From Micromonospora sonchi (GTDB taxonomy: Bacteria > Actinomycetota > Actinomycetes > Mycobacteriales > Micromonosporaceae), in assembly GCF_014646235.1 (NCBI RefSeq), contig NZ_BMNB01000003.1:186001-250000 (forward strand): a stretch of 64,000 nt of DNA. Reading direction: 5' to 3'. The notes under the pieces were generated by a model. The model saw only the letters and a program-made list of their open reading frames with translations. It made no database searches and had not been told where the DNA came from. The position numbers and the translations under genes are program-made. How positions within the stretch are numbered: the first letter of the stretch is position 1; each line of letters begins with the position of its first letter. This document shows, piece by piece, positions 32,893-41,010 of the stretch.

Positions 32893-34080
32893 ATGGGTGT
32901 GTTTGGTGCGGCGCCGACGCAGGCGCGCTACATCCTGTGGGTCACCGACCATAACCTTGTGCCGATCTCGCAGCAGATCGATGACTGGACGTCCATCAGC
33001 GTCACGTTGAGGCACAACGAGCCGTCCTCCGGCGAGATCACGGCCCCGTCAACCCGCGAACTTGTGGAGGCGATCCGCACACCCCGGGCCCGCATCGTCT
33101 TGGAACGCAACGGCGAAATCCTGCTGGCCGGGCCGATCGAATCCACGCCCCACCAGTGGACAGCCGACGAACACGGCTTCGATGGTGCGGGTGATCTGAC
33201 GGTCCGGTGGGCCGACGACCTCGCGCTGATCGCAGGAAGGCTCAGCTACCCGAACCCCGCCCAGGCGGCGACAGCGCAAACCATCGCCAAGTGGACGGCC
33301 ACGGGCAACCCGGAAGCGCTGATCCGCGATCTGGTCAACCTCAACGCGGGACCGGGTGCCCTGACGGCGCGGCGGATTCCCCGACTGGTGCTCGGCCCGT
33401 CGGCCGGTGCCACCGGGTCGGTCACGTGGTCGACCCGGTTCCAGCCGGTCACCGACGACATGCGCGGTATTGCCGCGATCTCCCCGACCCGCATCGGGTT
33501 CAGGACGCAGCAGGTCGGTTCGAGCATCGAGTTTCAGGTGTACCTGCCCACGGACAGGACCCAAGGCATCTGGTTCAGCCGGTCGATGGGCAACGTGGTG
33601 TCGATCGAACATGAGCCGGAGATCGCGGCAGCGACGGTGGCGATCTGCGGCGGCAAGGACGCCGGAGCCAACCGGCTGATTTTGGAACGGGGTACGCCGG
33701 GTGACCAGCACCGCATCGAAGTTTTCGTGGACGGCTCCGGCGCCGACAACGCCACCCAGCTTTCCGCGCTCGGCGATGAGGAACTAGCCAACAGCGCAGA
33801 AGTGCAACGCCTTGCGGTGGTGGCCGCCGACATCGACGGGCAGCGGTACGGCGACTACCAGCTCGGCGACGTCGTCGCGGTTGAAGCCTATCCGGGCATG
33901 CCCGACGTGCCCGACATCGTGGCGGCGGTCGAAATCTCGGTCGACCCCGACGACGGCGAAACCGTCCGCCCCATCATCGGCGCCAACAGCGCGCAACTAC
34001 TCAACCCGGCGGCAGCCGTGCAGCAGCAAATACTGCGCGCCCTCGCCCGCCGGGGTGCCCTGGTCGAAATCCCCGCCTGA
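32893..34080 (+). CDS. Siphovirus ReqiPepy6 Gp37-like tail protein
   Basis: 395 residues following Dit. Features: ILWVTDHNLVPISQQIDDWT, TLRHNEPSSGEITAPST, a strand region with RIVLERNGEILLAGPIEST, LALIAGRLSYPNP and late ATVAICGGKDAGANRLILE. This is the pattern of the Gp37-like tail proteins of Rhodococcus and related actinophages; they probably form the tail tip, comparable to Tal. ATG 32893. Confidence 0.83.
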   Translation: MGVFGAAPTQARYILWVTDHNLVPISQQIDDWTSISVTLRHNEPSSGEITAPSTRELVEAIRTPRARIVLERNGEILLAGPIESTPHQWTADEHGFDGAGDLTVRWADDLALIAGRLSYPNPAQAATAQTIAKWTATGNPEALIRDLVNLNAGPGALTARRIPRLVLGPSAGATGSVTWSTRFQPVTDDMRGIAAISPTRIGFRTQQVGSSIEFQVYLPTDRTQGIWFSRSMGNVVSIEHEPEIAAATVAICGGKDAGANRLILERGTPGDQHRIEVFVDGSGADNATQLSALGDEELANSAEVQRLAVVAADIDGQRYGDYQLGDVVAVEAYPGMPDVPDIVAAVEISVDPDDGETVRPIIGANSAQLLNPAAAVQQQILRALARRGALVEIPA

Positions 34081-34093
34081 GAGGAGGTGCCTC

Positions 34094-35140
34094 GTGGCGC
34101 AGTACGCCTACCCGACGACCGCGTACAACAACAGGGCTGTCACGCCCCGCGAGTACGAGGATTTGATGCATCCGATGGCCCCGGACGGGCTGATCGGCAC
34201 CCCCGACCTGTCGGACCTCGTGTACGCGGATTCGTCGCTGCTGGGGGTGAAGATCCGCGCCACCCGGGCCGCCCTCATCAGGGGCTACCGGTGGGAGTCC
34301 GGCGAAACCGAACTCACCCAAACCGTGGACGCCAACACCACCTCCGGCACCACCCGCCGGGATTTGATCGTGCTGCGGCTGACCCGAAACCCGTGGACCG
34401 TCGCCATCGCTGTCATCAAAGGCACCCCCGCAGCGTCGCCTACCACCCCGTCACCCACCTACGGCACCAACACCGCCACCGGCGTGTGGGAACTGCCGCT
34501 GGCGGTGGTCACCGTGCCGTTCAATACGGCGACGGTCGGGGCAGGGCAGTGCGTGCAGATCGCCTGGTATGTGGGCGAAGACGGGCAGATGGTGTCGCCG
34601 ACCTCTTCGACGCTGCCGCCCGGCAATCCGGGTCGGCGCGTGTACGAAAACAGTACCGGCGTCATTCGGGTGCACAACGGCACGGCGTGGCGCAAATACG
34701 CCATCGACCTCGAAACGTGTCCCGGCACCATCACCGCCGACGGCACCACACTCGCCAACATCACCTCCACCACTTTCGTCCCGGGCAGTCCGGTGGTCGG
34801 CAGGGCTTTCGTGGCCCCACCGTCGGGCGGCATTTGGGTGACGGTGGGCGGGTCGATCGCCCAGTCCGTGGCCGGATCCAACACCCGCTTGAGTTGGGAG
34901 GTGCGGCAGGGCGGCACGGTCGGCGCCGGCACGGTGATTTGGAGCCCGTCGTCGGTGCGCGGTATCTCGTGCGGGCAGGCGGTCGTGTCGGGTGGCCCGT
35001 CGCAGCTGTCGGCATCGGACCGAGATTTGGCGGACACGCTGATTCCGGGAACCACCTACAACATCCGCACCATGCACACGGTCACGTCCGGCACCGGCGG
35101 CGTCACCTACCGCAAGTTGATGGTTGAGCCGGTGCTGTGA
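34094..35140 (+). CDS. Minor tail protein, candidate receptor-binding protein
   Basis: 348 residues with strong GAGGAGG six bases before GTG 34094. N-terminal RAVTPREYEDLMHPMAPDGL and a beta-rich middle resembling phage baseplate fibers (TQTVDANTTSGTTRRDLIVL, VWELPLAVVTVPF), then a collagen-free, Thr/Gly-rich beta domain at the C-terminus (VGRAFVAPPSGGIWVTVGGS). The last large tail gene before lysis is often the receptor-binding protein. No enzymatic motif is seen. Confidence 0.72.
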   Translation: MAQYAYPTTAYNNRAVTPREYEDLMHPMAPDGLIGTPDLSDLVYADSSLLGVKIRATRAALIRGYRWESGETELTQTVDANTTSGTTRRDLIVLRLTRNPWTVAIAVIKGTPAASPTTPSPTYGTNTATGVWELPLAVVTVPFNTATVGAGQCVQIAWYVGEDGQMVSPTSSTLPPGNPGRRVYENSTGVIRVHNGTAWRKYAIDLETCPGTITADGTTLANITSTTFVPGSPVVGRAFVAPPSGGIWVTVGGSIAQSVAGSNTRLSWEVRQGGTVGAGTVIWSPSSVRGISCGQAVVSGGPSQLSASDRDLADTLIPGTTYNIRTMHTVTSGTGGVTYRKLMVEPVL

Positions 35141-35172
35141 CGGCACCCGAATCGAGATGAAAGGGAGACGGC

Positions 35173-35442
35173 ATGTTCCGCATCGAGCAGTGGGAAGGCG
35201 AGGAGGTCGGCTGGGTTATCGGCCGCCACAGCGTGCCTGAGCGTGACCGTCAGGAGTTGCTGGACTACAACCTGGCGGACGGCAACGTGTACTCGCAGGA
35301 CGATCCCACCCCCGACATCATTCCGGAGCCGCCGAAGGCGGTGTTCCGGTTCGTGCCGGGCACGCCGGAGCCGCCCGCCGAACCCGAACCCGACCCTGAG
35401 CCGGACCCCGAGCCGGACCCGGACCCGGACCCGGAGCCGTAG
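35173..35442 (+). CDS. Small protein with Asp-Pro/Glu-Pro repeat tail
   Basis: Eighty-nine residues. The first 55 are an ordered acidic domain (FRIEQWEGEEVGWVIGRHSV); the last third is a repeat of EPDPEPDP units. ATG 35173 follows AAGGGAGA. The acidic proline repeat could be an extended spacer in the virion, as similar tails occur in minor tail genes. Not assigned. Confidence 0.6.
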   Translation: MFRIEQWEGEEVGWVIGRHSVPERDRQELLDYNLADGNVYSQDDPTPDIIPEPPKAVFRFVPGTPEPPAEPEPDPEPDPEPDPDPDPEP

Positions 35443-35445
35443 GCC

Positions 35446-35694
35446 ATGTTCGAGGGTGCCTGTGTAGGTGGCCCGCTCGACGGCCAGCAGGCGGTCAGCC
35501 GCTGCCCCGACGGCCTGCTGGTGGCCGACAAGCCTGCCGGCGTGTGCTGGCTGTACGACTGGCGCGACGGCCGGTTCCAGGTCCGCGAAGAGGAACCCCG
35601 ACAACTCGACACTGACCGGGCCGTGTCCGCCGCCCTCAGTGATGGCTGGGACGTGATCGCCCTACCGCAGGGGGTGCCCGATGGCGGCACGTAA
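35446..35694 (+). CDS. Small hypothetical phage protein (82 aa)
   Basis: Starts at ATG 35446 and overlaps the lysin start. It opens with ACVGGPLDGQQAVSRCPDGL, similar to a short phage family with a GGPLDGQ signature, then aromatic strands (GVCWLYDWRDGRFQVREE). Probably a small globular accessory of the tail/lysis region. Function unknown. Confidence 0.6.
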   Translation: MFEGACVGGPLDGQQAVSRCPDGLLVADKPAGVCWLYDWRDGRFQVREEEPRQLDTDRAVSAALSDGWDVIALPQGVPDGGT

Positions 35695-36733
35695 CCCCAA
35701 CCCGGCCCGCATCTCCGACCCGCTGTGGCGGATGTGGACCGAATTCGACGCAGCCGAACCAACCGCCCTGCTGGGTGGGATCCTCGCACTCAAGCCCGGC
35801 TACCACTCATACCGGTCGCGGCTACCCGGCAGCGACTACTCCTCAGGCCGTGATGTGGCCGCCGACAAACGGGGATCGGCGGAGTTGGCGTCGGCAATCG
35901 ACCTGACCATGTCAACGGCGGCGATGATCCGCTACACAAGGCGGCTCGATGTGGCTGCCCGCGCCCGGGATCCGCGTCTCTACACCGACCGTGGGCCGGT
36001 CCTGCGGGAGTTCATCGGCACCAAAGACGGCCGGACCGTCTACTGCTATGTGCTGGTGGGCGGCCGGGCACTCGGCGTCGGGGCAGACGCCGGCCCCGAC
36101 CCGGGCCGCGACAAGTCACACCTGTGGCATCTGCACCTGTCTGTCATCCGCCGATTCGCAGCCGACGCCGCCGCCTTGGACGGGCTGCTGTCCGTGATGC
36201 ACGGCGAAACACTGGACGCGTGGCGGCGACGCACCGCCCCTCCGACCGCACCCCCAACTGTGAAGGACGCCAGCATGCAGCTCACCGACAAGATTCGGCT
36301 CATCGCCGACCGGGATGTCACCTACTCGCAGCCCACCACCACTGTGGAAGGGGTGCTGGCGTCCACCAACTACTACGTCATCCAGGGCCGCGATGTGCTG
36401 CTGGCGCAGCTCGCCGCGAGCCGCCTGCGTGAGGAGGCGATCCTCGCTGCGGTCACCGGCGGTGACAGTGATGCGGTGCTGCGGGCGGTCGCCGAGCAGG
36501 GTGACCGGATTGTGGCGGAGGTGCGGGAAACGGCTACCGCCGACGCCGACCGTGACACCGCGCTGGCCGAGCGGTTGGAGGCGTACGCGTCGGGGCGGCT
36601 GACGGCCGAGCAGGTGCTGGCCGAACTGCGGGATCTGCTGCCGGCGAAGACGCCCGCTGAGGAACCTTCGCGGGGTTGCCGGCCTAGGCCGGCAACGGTC
36701 GGCCCCTGCGGGCCCTCAACCATTGAGGGCTGA
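35681..36733 (+). CDS. Endolysin with peptidase M15-like domain
   Basis: 350 residues. The N-terminal domain (about 1-175) shows GILALKPGYHSYRSRLPGSD, GRDVAADKRGSAELASAIDL and KSHLWHLHLS, matching the metal-dependent L-Ala-D-Glu or D-Ala peptidase domain (M15-like) of actinophage lysins; the metal ligands would be His, Asp and the final His. The C-terminal part (200-350) has a helical Ala/Glu/Val-rich region. The last 20 residues are encoded by three palindromes and are probably not functional. ATG 35681. It would cut peptidoglycan at lysis. Confidence 0.8.
   Translation: MAARNPNPARISDPLWRMWTEFDAAEPTALLGGILALKPGYHSYRSRLPGSDYSSGRDVAADKRGSAELASAIDLTMSTAAMIRYTRRLDVAARARDPRLYTDRGPVLREFIGTKDGRTVYCYVLVGGRALGVGADAGPDPGRDKSHLWHLHLSVIRRFAADAAALDGLLSVMHGETLDAWRRRTAPPTAPPTVKDASMQLTDKIRLIADRDVTYSQPTTTVEGVLASTNYYVIQGRDVLLAQLAASRLREEAILAAVTGGDSDAVLRAVAEQGDRIVAEVRETATADADRDTALAERLEAYASGRLTAEQVLAELRDLLPAKTPAEEPSRGCRPRPATVGPCGPSTIEG
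36675..36729 (+). repeat. Three consecutive palindromes at the lysin 3' end
   Basis: A perfect palindrome with 10-bp arms (GTTGCCGGCC and GGCCGGCAAC around TA) spans 36675-36696; GGCCC/GGGCC with a 4-base loop is at 36701-36714; CCCTCAA/TTGAGGG with CCA loop is at 36713-36729. They lie inside the last codons of the lysin and could end transcription or be an inserted palindromic unit. Confidence 0.6.
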
Positions 36734-36764
36734 CGTACGTATCAACGATTGACGGGAAGCACGC

Positions 36765-37052
36765 ATGGAGATTCCACCGGCGCTGCTCGGCACAGGCGGG
36801 CCGGTTGGAGTCCTGCTGTTTGGGGTCGTTCTCATCTTGACCGGCCGTCTCGTGTCCCGCAGCGTCTACGAGGACCGGATCAAAGACAAAGACGCCCAGA
36901 TCGTCAGCCTGCAAGCCGCGTTGACGGCAAGAGACGAGCAGGTGAAGGTACGTGACGAGCAGACCCAAAAACTGCTCGCGCAGTCTGATCTGACGGTGCA
37001 ACTGCTTCAATCCCTTGCTCGGGAGGCGGGCCGTAATGATCTGGCGTCGTAA
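36765..37052 (+). CDS. Membrane-anchored coiled-coil protein, lysis region
   Basis: The 95-residue protein has one transmembrane segment (about 13-32, VGVLLFGVVLILTGRLV), then a charged helical coiled coil (EDRIKDKDAQIVSLQAALTARDE). Position after the lysin and this layout suggest a lysis accessory such as a spanin-like or holin-associated protein. ATG 36765 with GGGAAG upstream. The assignment is by context. Confidence 0.62.
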   Translation: MEIPPALLGTGGPVGVLLFGVVLILTGRLVSRSVYEDRIKDKDAQIVSLQAALTARDEQVKVRDEQTQKLLAQSDLTVQLLQSLAREAGRNDLAS

Positions 37053-37239
37053 GCGCAGGCCGTCGCCTGAGGCAGTGCGTGCCCGCGAGCAGGCTGCTGC
37101 GGCGCGGCAGGACTTGGCGGCGGCACGCGCTGACGACGACCAGGTTGATCAGGTGGCGCGGCGGTTGCGGGAGTTGCGGCGGAAGAACCATTACACACCC
37201 CTTGGGAGGGGTCATGACCCAAAACAAGATCTTCGGTAG
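37036..37239 (+). CDS. Small basic protein, DUF7620-like
   Basis: The 67-residue protein starts at ATG 37036, overlapping the upstream gene by 17 bases. It opens WRRKRRPSPEAVRAREQAAA and ends in the helical VARRLRELRRKNHYTP, a pattern known from small genes placed near holins in actinophages (DUF7620-type). Function unknown; perhaps lysis timing. Confidence 0.6.
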   Translation: MIWRRKRRPSPEAVRAREQAAAARQDLAAARADDDQVDQVARRLRELRRKNHYTPLGRGHDPKQDLR

Positions 37240-37567
37240 GGAGCCGGCTCTCATCGTCGGCGCGGTCGGATCCATCCTGACCGTTCTCGCCGCTCTCAAC
37301 ACGCCGGGCATTGACGCCGGAGCGGCAGCGGCAATCACCGCGTTCATCGCGTCGGCCATCATCGCCCTCACTACCCGCCCCTGGGCGCCGGCCCTGTTCA
37401 CCGGCGTCATCGCAGCCGCTGCGGCGTTGGTCGCCGAGTACGGCATGTCAGTGCCTGACGGTGTGACTGGTGCGGTGTCCGGTGCGGCGCTGGCCTGGTT
37501 CGCCCTGGCTGGGATCCGCCCGCAGGTGGAGCCGGCAGGTGACGTGCCGGCCGAGTCGGAGGCGTGA
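37214..37567 (+). CDS. Putative holin with four membrane segments
   Basis: 117 residues, mostly hydrophobic. Segments are near 12-30 (IVGAVGSILTVLAAL), 38-55, 58-78 (PALFTGVIAAAAALV) and 85-103 (GAVSGAALAWFALAG), with a short polar C-terminus. Size, multiple segments and place beside the lysin fit an actinophage holin. ATG 37214 follows GGGAGGGG and overlaps the previous frame. Confidence 0.72.
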   Translation: MTQNKIFGREPALIVGAVGSILTVLAALNTPGIDAGAAAAITAFIASAIIALTTRPWAPALFTGVIAAAAALVAEYGMSVPDGVTGAVSGAALAWFALAGIRPQVEPAGDVPAESEA

Positions 37568-37722
37568 CGGTGGGGCTGCTGGTCGCGCTGCTGTTGATCG
37601 CTGCCGTCGTGCTCGCTGCCGTCCACGCGTTCGGGGTGCCGTCGCGGGTCAACCTCGGCTGGCTCGCCATCGCCTGTGTGATCGCAGCCGTCTGGATGAT
37701 CCCGGCGGTCGACCGCCTGTAG
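37564..37722 (+). CDS. Small membrane protein of the lysis cassette (52 aa)
   Basis: A short frame starting from a GTG that overlaps the holin stop. Two predicted membrane segments: LLVALLLIAAVVLAAVHAFG and LGWLAIACVIAAVWM, with a short connecting loop. Such small second membrane proteins often follow holins in actinophages and may adjust lysis. This is the last gene of the plus-strand structural cassette. Confidence 0.62.
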   Translation: MTVGLLVALLLIAAVVLAAVHAFGVPSRVNLGWLAIACVIAAVWMIPAVDRL

Positions 37723-37737
37723 CTCCTCCCCGGAGGC

Positions 37738-37768
37738 GGGGCGCCCTCACCCCAGCGAGGGTCGCCCC
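37738..37768 (+). terminator. Terminator at the end of the late operon
   Basis: GGGGCGCCCTC (37738-37748) pairs with GAGGGTCGCCCC (37757-37768) with one bulged T and an eight-base loop, just after the last lysis-cassette gene. The convergent minus-strand genes begin shortly after, so it may act in both directions. Confidence 0.6.
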
Positions 37769-37839
37769 ATGCCGGCCACCCGTTCCGCGTTCTGCCGCCA
37801 CAAAGCGGACGCGGGCGGGTGGCCGGCTTCTCGCTGTTT

Positions 37840-38055
37840 TCAGGCCGCCGCCGTGGTGGTGGGGTGCGGCCAGGTGCGGTCGCCCAGCTCGACGTCGGCG
37901 CGCAGGCGGAAAACGCATGGCCAGTAGGCGCCGCAGTCTCGGCAGCGGCGGGGCTCGTCATCGCATCGGCCGTGCCGTACCGCGAGCAGCCGCCAATGCT
38001 CCCGATCCACACCGGTACATGTACCCGTTGGCGGCGCACACGGAACCGGCCCCAC
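37840..38055 (-). CDS. Possible small zinc-binding protein
   Basis: In a stretch with no other gene (37723-38095), the minus strand has an open frame with a Cys-rich core: REHWRLLAVRHGRCDDEPRR and CRDCGAYWPC. This resembles short actinobacterial zinc-binding proteins. The start is unclear: GTG 38055 has no spacing from its ribosome site, and GTG 38010 would give 56 residues. It could also be a remnant of a longer gene. Confidence 0.4.
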   Translation of the reverse strand: MGPVPCAPPTGTCTGVDREHWRLLAVRHGRCDDEPRRCRDCGAYWPCVFRLRADVELGDRTWPHPTTTAAA

Positions 38056-38095
38056 CTCCCGTCTCGGCGGGCTGGTGGGGCCGGATTTCGTCGTG

Positions 38096-38566
38096 TCACG
38101 AGCAGACAGCCGACTTCCACGACCGGAAAGCGATCTCCACCCGCTGCAAGGCGCTCGCCGCTTTCGTCGCAGCCTCCGTGTCGATACCGCCGTGCAAGCC
38201 GAGCTGCAAGTTCACGAACGCGACCTCCATGTTGTAGGCGGCGATCGCCGACGCCAGTTCCTTCGACGGCTGGCTGTCATAGCCGGACACGTTGTCTAGG
38301 AACGTCTTGCCCCGGTCGGCTGCCATCTGGATCTGGCCTTCGTTGGCTTCCGCCCAGTCGTCGGCGGTCTTGGGCACAAACAGGTCGGTCTGCCACGCGT
38401 TGTAGGCGCGTTCAGCGCTGACGCATTCGACTTCGACGGCGGCTGGTCTGGTGCTGGCGGGTGCGCTGCTGGGTGTCGTGTCGGGCTCGCTGCTGCCGCA
38501 TGCGGCGAGCGTGGCGGCTATGAGGGCGGTGAGGGTGAGCGCGGCTGCGCGGGGTAGGCGTGTCAT
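38096..38566 (-). CDS. Secreted lipoprotein
   Basis: 156 residues. The N-terminal signal (RLPRAAALTLTALIAATLAA) ends in a lipobox LAAC, so the protein should be lipid-anchored on the outside. The remainder is helical with conserved-looking AYNAWQTDLFVPKTADDWAE and AYNMEVAFVNLQLGLHGG segments, and one C-terminal Cys. ATG 38566 is chosen to place the signal at the start. A surface lipoprotein carried on a phage-like element may be a lysogenic conversion or exclusion factor; no direct evidence. Confidence 0.78.
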   Translation of the reverse strand: MTRLPRAAALTLTALIAATLAACGSSEPDTTPSSAPASTRPAAVEVECVSAERAYNAWQTDLFVPKTADDWAEANEGQIQMAADRGKTFLDNVSGYDSQPSKELASAIAAYNMEVAFVNLQLGLHGGIDTEAATKAASALQRVEIAFRSWKSAVCS

Positions 38567-38610
38567 GCGGGCACCGTATCGGTGGCCGTCGAGTGGAGTG
38601 TCAGCATCGG

Positions 38611-39090
38611 TCACATGCTTGACTGCGCGCCGGTCGGTTCGCGCCGCATCTCCCACCACTCGTGTTCGACGCCGGCCGCAGTGGATATCCCACGCACGCC
38701 GGTGCGGTACCAGCCGTCAGCCTCATGCAGCGGAATCGGCTGCGCGAACAGGTAGGTGATCGCAGGCAGGCGGCTCGGCGCGACGATGGTGGCGTGCCGG
38801 TGCCGGTAGGCCGCCGCGTACAGGCCATGGCCGCGCCAGCCGGGGTGTTCGTAGTTGTCGCAGCAGCGCAGCAGGCCGTCTTGCTCGATGCAGGCGGCCC
38901 ATGCTGCCGGTATCCACCTGCCGTCATACAGCACGGTGGCGACCGTCCACGTCTTGCCGGGTGGCTCGTCCAAGCGGTGTTCCGCATCGGCCCACATGCG
39001 GGCAAGCAGGGCGGGATTGGCGCGGATCTGCCCGATCAACTCCTCGTAGCGGCGGTGGCCGGGCGCCACGTTCACCACCTCGTACCGCAC
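38611..39090 (-). CDS. GNAT-like acetyltransferase
   Basis: 159 residues with a pattern close to the GNAT fold: ATVLYDGRWIPAAWAACIEQ strands, then DNYEHPGWRGHGLYAAAYRH, where GWRGHG resembles the acetyl-CoA binding motif A. C-terminal RTGVRGISTAAGVEHEWWE. The substrate is unknown. It starts at a GTG at 39090 and forms a minus-strand group with its neighbours. Confidence 0.55.
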   Translation of the reverse strand: MRYEVVNVAPGHRRYEELIGQIRANPALLARMWADAEHRLDEPPGKTWTVATVLYDGRWIPAAWAACIEQDGLLRCCDNYEHPGWRGHGLYAAAYRHRHATIVAPSRLPAITYLFAQPIPLHEADGWYRTGVRGISTAAGVEHEWWEMRREPTGAQSSM

Positions 39091-39098
39091 CCTGCCAC

Positions 39099-39422
39099 CT
39101 ACGGCAGTCGCGCGATTTGCACGTCAACGCCAGCGCCGCGCATCGTTGCCGCCAAATCCTCTAGCCACACCAGCGCCGCCCGACGCGGATCCTCCCCCGC
39201 CGGATGCTCGTAGATCGTCCAGATCAGCGGGCCGGCGTACACGGTGTCGTCTTTCGCCCCGCGCCGCCACGTGGCGGCGACGCTGGCGAGTTGCGGGGCG
39301 CGGTCGAGGATGGATTGGATCTCGGCGTGTACTTGGGTGCGGTCGAGTTCACCGGGGCCGATCATCGGTTTGATCAGGGCATCGGCTGCGGCGATCTCGA
39401 CCTGCATGAAGTTCCAGGGCAT
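39099..39422 (-). CDS. Hypothetical protein (107 aa)
   Basis: ATG 39422 has GGAG six bases upstream; the frame is open 18 bases further to another ATG. The product starts MPWNFMQVEIAAADALIKPM and has helix-strand alternation with late LVWLEDLAATMRGAGVDVQI, compatible with a small alpha-beta fold. No motif recognised. Confidence 0.6.
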   Translation of the reverse strand: MPWNFMQVEIAAADALIKPMIGPGELDRTQVHAEIQSILDRAPQLASVAATWRRGAKDDTVYAGPLIWTIYEHPAGEDPRRAALVWLEDLAATMRGAGVDVQIARLP

Positions 39423-39519
39423 GGGCGTCTCCGATCTCATACCGTCTGCTCACGGTGCTCTACTGTCGCAGAGGGCCGACACGAGGTGCTTCCACCATCT
39501 CGTGCCGGCCCGTCTCGGG

Positions 39520-39822
39520 TCAGCGGTCAGGCGTCTCGGCGCTGTACGCGGCGGCCCCCTCCCGCACCATCTGCTCCACGGCCCTCTCAGCGAACTCCGA
39601 GAGCCCGAAGTCGTCCAGGTGTGTGCGCATGTACTCCTCGCGCACATCGCGCTGGGTGCCCATGATGGCAACGAGGGTTGCGTGTGCGGGGGGCGGCACT
39701 ACCTCTGGGGCCCGCTCCTGGCTGATTTCGTGGTCGATGAGTTTTTGGATGGCGGCGAGGGTGTCGTCGGCGAGCATGCCGCGAATCGTGGCGGTGTCGG
39801 CGAGGTCGATCGGGCAGGTCAT
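39520..39822 (-). CDS. Hypothetical acidic protein (100 aa)
   Basis: Starts MTCPIDLADTATIRGMLADD with AGGA upstream; the frame is open nine bases further to another ATG. The sequence is helical, with DDTLAAIQKLIDHEISQERA and HLDDFGLSEFAERAVEQMV. It could be a small regulator or subunit. Not recognised. Confidence 0.58.
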   Translation of the reverse strand: MTCPIDLADTATIRGMLADDTLAAIQKLIDHEISQERAPEVVPPPAHATLVAIMGTQRDVREEYMRTHLDDFGLSEFAERAVEQMVREGAAAYSAETPDR

Positions 39823-39865
39823 GGTGTCCATCCTGGATGGTGGTGGGGGCGGGTGGCGGGTCGTG

Positions 39866-40135
39866 TCAGTCGAGCATCTGCATCCGGTCGGTGAGCCGCT
39901 GCATGCGCTCCGCGTCCGTGGTCGGGTCGGTGGCGAGCACCATTTCCGGGGTCATGCCGGAGGCGATGAGGGGCAGCGCCTCCGCCGGCAGGCATCCGAT
40001 GTTGGCCCACTGCGCGGCCACCTCGGCGGGCTGCCCGCTCTCCATCCACTCGCGGGCGGCGCGGGAGGTGCGCAGTTGGGTCGCGGCGGCGTAGTAGGTG
40101 CGGGTGTAGTGGCGCAACTGCTCCAACCTAGTCAT
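39866..40135 (-). CDS. Hypothetical helical protein (89 aa)
   Basis: A helical protein: LEQLRHYTRTYYAAATQLRT, then EVAAQWANIGCLPAEALPLI and a polar end. ATG 40135. No motif or membrane segment. It lies in a minus-strand run that seems to share the promoter near 41 kb. Confidence 0.58.
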   Translation of the reverse strand: MTRLEQLRHYTRTYYAAATQLRTSRAAREWMESGQPAEVAAQWANIGCLPAEALPLIASGMTPEMVLATDPTTDAERMQRLTDRMQMLD

Positions 40136-40146
40136 CGGCTACCCCT

Positions 40147-40578
40147 TCACTCGCCGTCGCTGGCCTGGTCGATCCACGCGTACACGGTCTTGCGCTCCAC
40201 TCCGATCTCCTTCGCGATCTGGCTGACTGCACCCCTGCCCTGCGCGCCTGACCGCACACGAGCGTGGAACTGGATTGCCTCCCTCACCTGCTCCACGTAG
40301 CGGGCTGCCGCGTGCCGCTCCACCCGCAGCGCCTCCGCCTGCGCTGACCAGTCGGTGATGCACTGGACCACCTGCATGCCGGAGCATCCGGCACCGACCG
40401 AGATCAGGGTGTGTACGTGCCCGGCCCGGGTTACGGCGTCGGTAACGGCCATGCGGGCGACCTCGTTGCGGCGGGTCACTTCGGCCGGGTCGGTGTTGGG
40501 GCCGGCGGCGAGCCGGTCCCGCATCGCTTCGATGGCCCGGTCGAGTAGGGCGGCCCGCTGCGCTTCGGTTAGCTGCAT
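40147..40578 (-). CDS. Helix-turn-helix protein
   Basis: 143 residues. The C-terminal part has an HTH of the resolvase/transposase-like type, GRGAVSQIAKEIGVERKTVY followed by AWIDQA, while the N-terminal two-thirds is helical (LTEAQRAALLDRAIEAMRDR, QAEALRVERHAAARYVEQVR). A DNA-binding regulator is the best guess. ATG 40578 follows AGGAGC. Confidence 0.7.
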   Translation of the reverse strand: MQLTEAQRAALLDRAIEAMRDRLAAGPNTDPAEVTRRNEVARMAVTDAVTRAGHVHTLISVGAGCSGMQVVQCITDWSAQAEALRVERHAAARYVEQVREAIQFHARVRSGAQGRGAVSQIAKEIGVERKTVYAWIDQASDGE

Positions 40579-40606
40579 GTTCTTGCTCCTGTCTGGTTGG
40601 GGCCGG

Positions 40607-40978
40607 TCAGAGGCAGGCGGTGCAGACCCGCTCCGTGGATCCGATGGAGGTGGCGATGTTGCCGCAGGCGCAGGTGGGGCCGGCGAGGGCGCGGCGGGCG
40701 TAGTCGATGGCTTCTTCGGGGGTGGCCTTGTACAGTTCGCCGCCCTCTTCCAGTTGGGGTGCGTACCAGGTCCAGCGGTAGCCGTTGTTGCCCTTGCGGC
40801 GGGCGAGTACGACGGTGATGCCGTCGATGTCGATTTCGTCGCCGGGCTGGTGGGTGGGGGTGGTTTGCATGGTGGCCTCCTGTGCGGCGGCGAGTTTGGT
40901 GGCGCGGCACTTGCGGCGGGCGTAGGGGGTTTGGGCGTGGTCGCACTGGGCCTTGTGGGGGATCCGCTTGGCGATCAT
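40607..40978 (-). CDS. Hypothetical protein with C-terminal CxC...CxxC and a second start
   Basis: 123 residues from ATG 40978, which follows GGGAGG. An internal in-frame ATG at 40870 has its own AGGAGG site, giving an 87-residue product that starts MQTTPTHQPGDEIDIDG. The C-terminus has TCACGN and VCTACL, a likely zinc site. The first 36 residues are basic with a Cys. It lies just downstream of the TTGTGTA operator region at 41 kb. Confidence 0.62.
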   Translation of the reverse strand: MIAKRIPHKAQCDHAQTPYARRKCRATKLAAAQEATMQTTPTHQPGDEIDIDGITVVLARRKGNNGYRWTWYAPQLEEGGELYKATPEEAIDYARRALAGPTCACGNIATSIGSTERVCTACL

Positions 40979-41010
40979 CTCTGCCTCCCTCGCTCAACTC
41001 CTGTTCCCTC

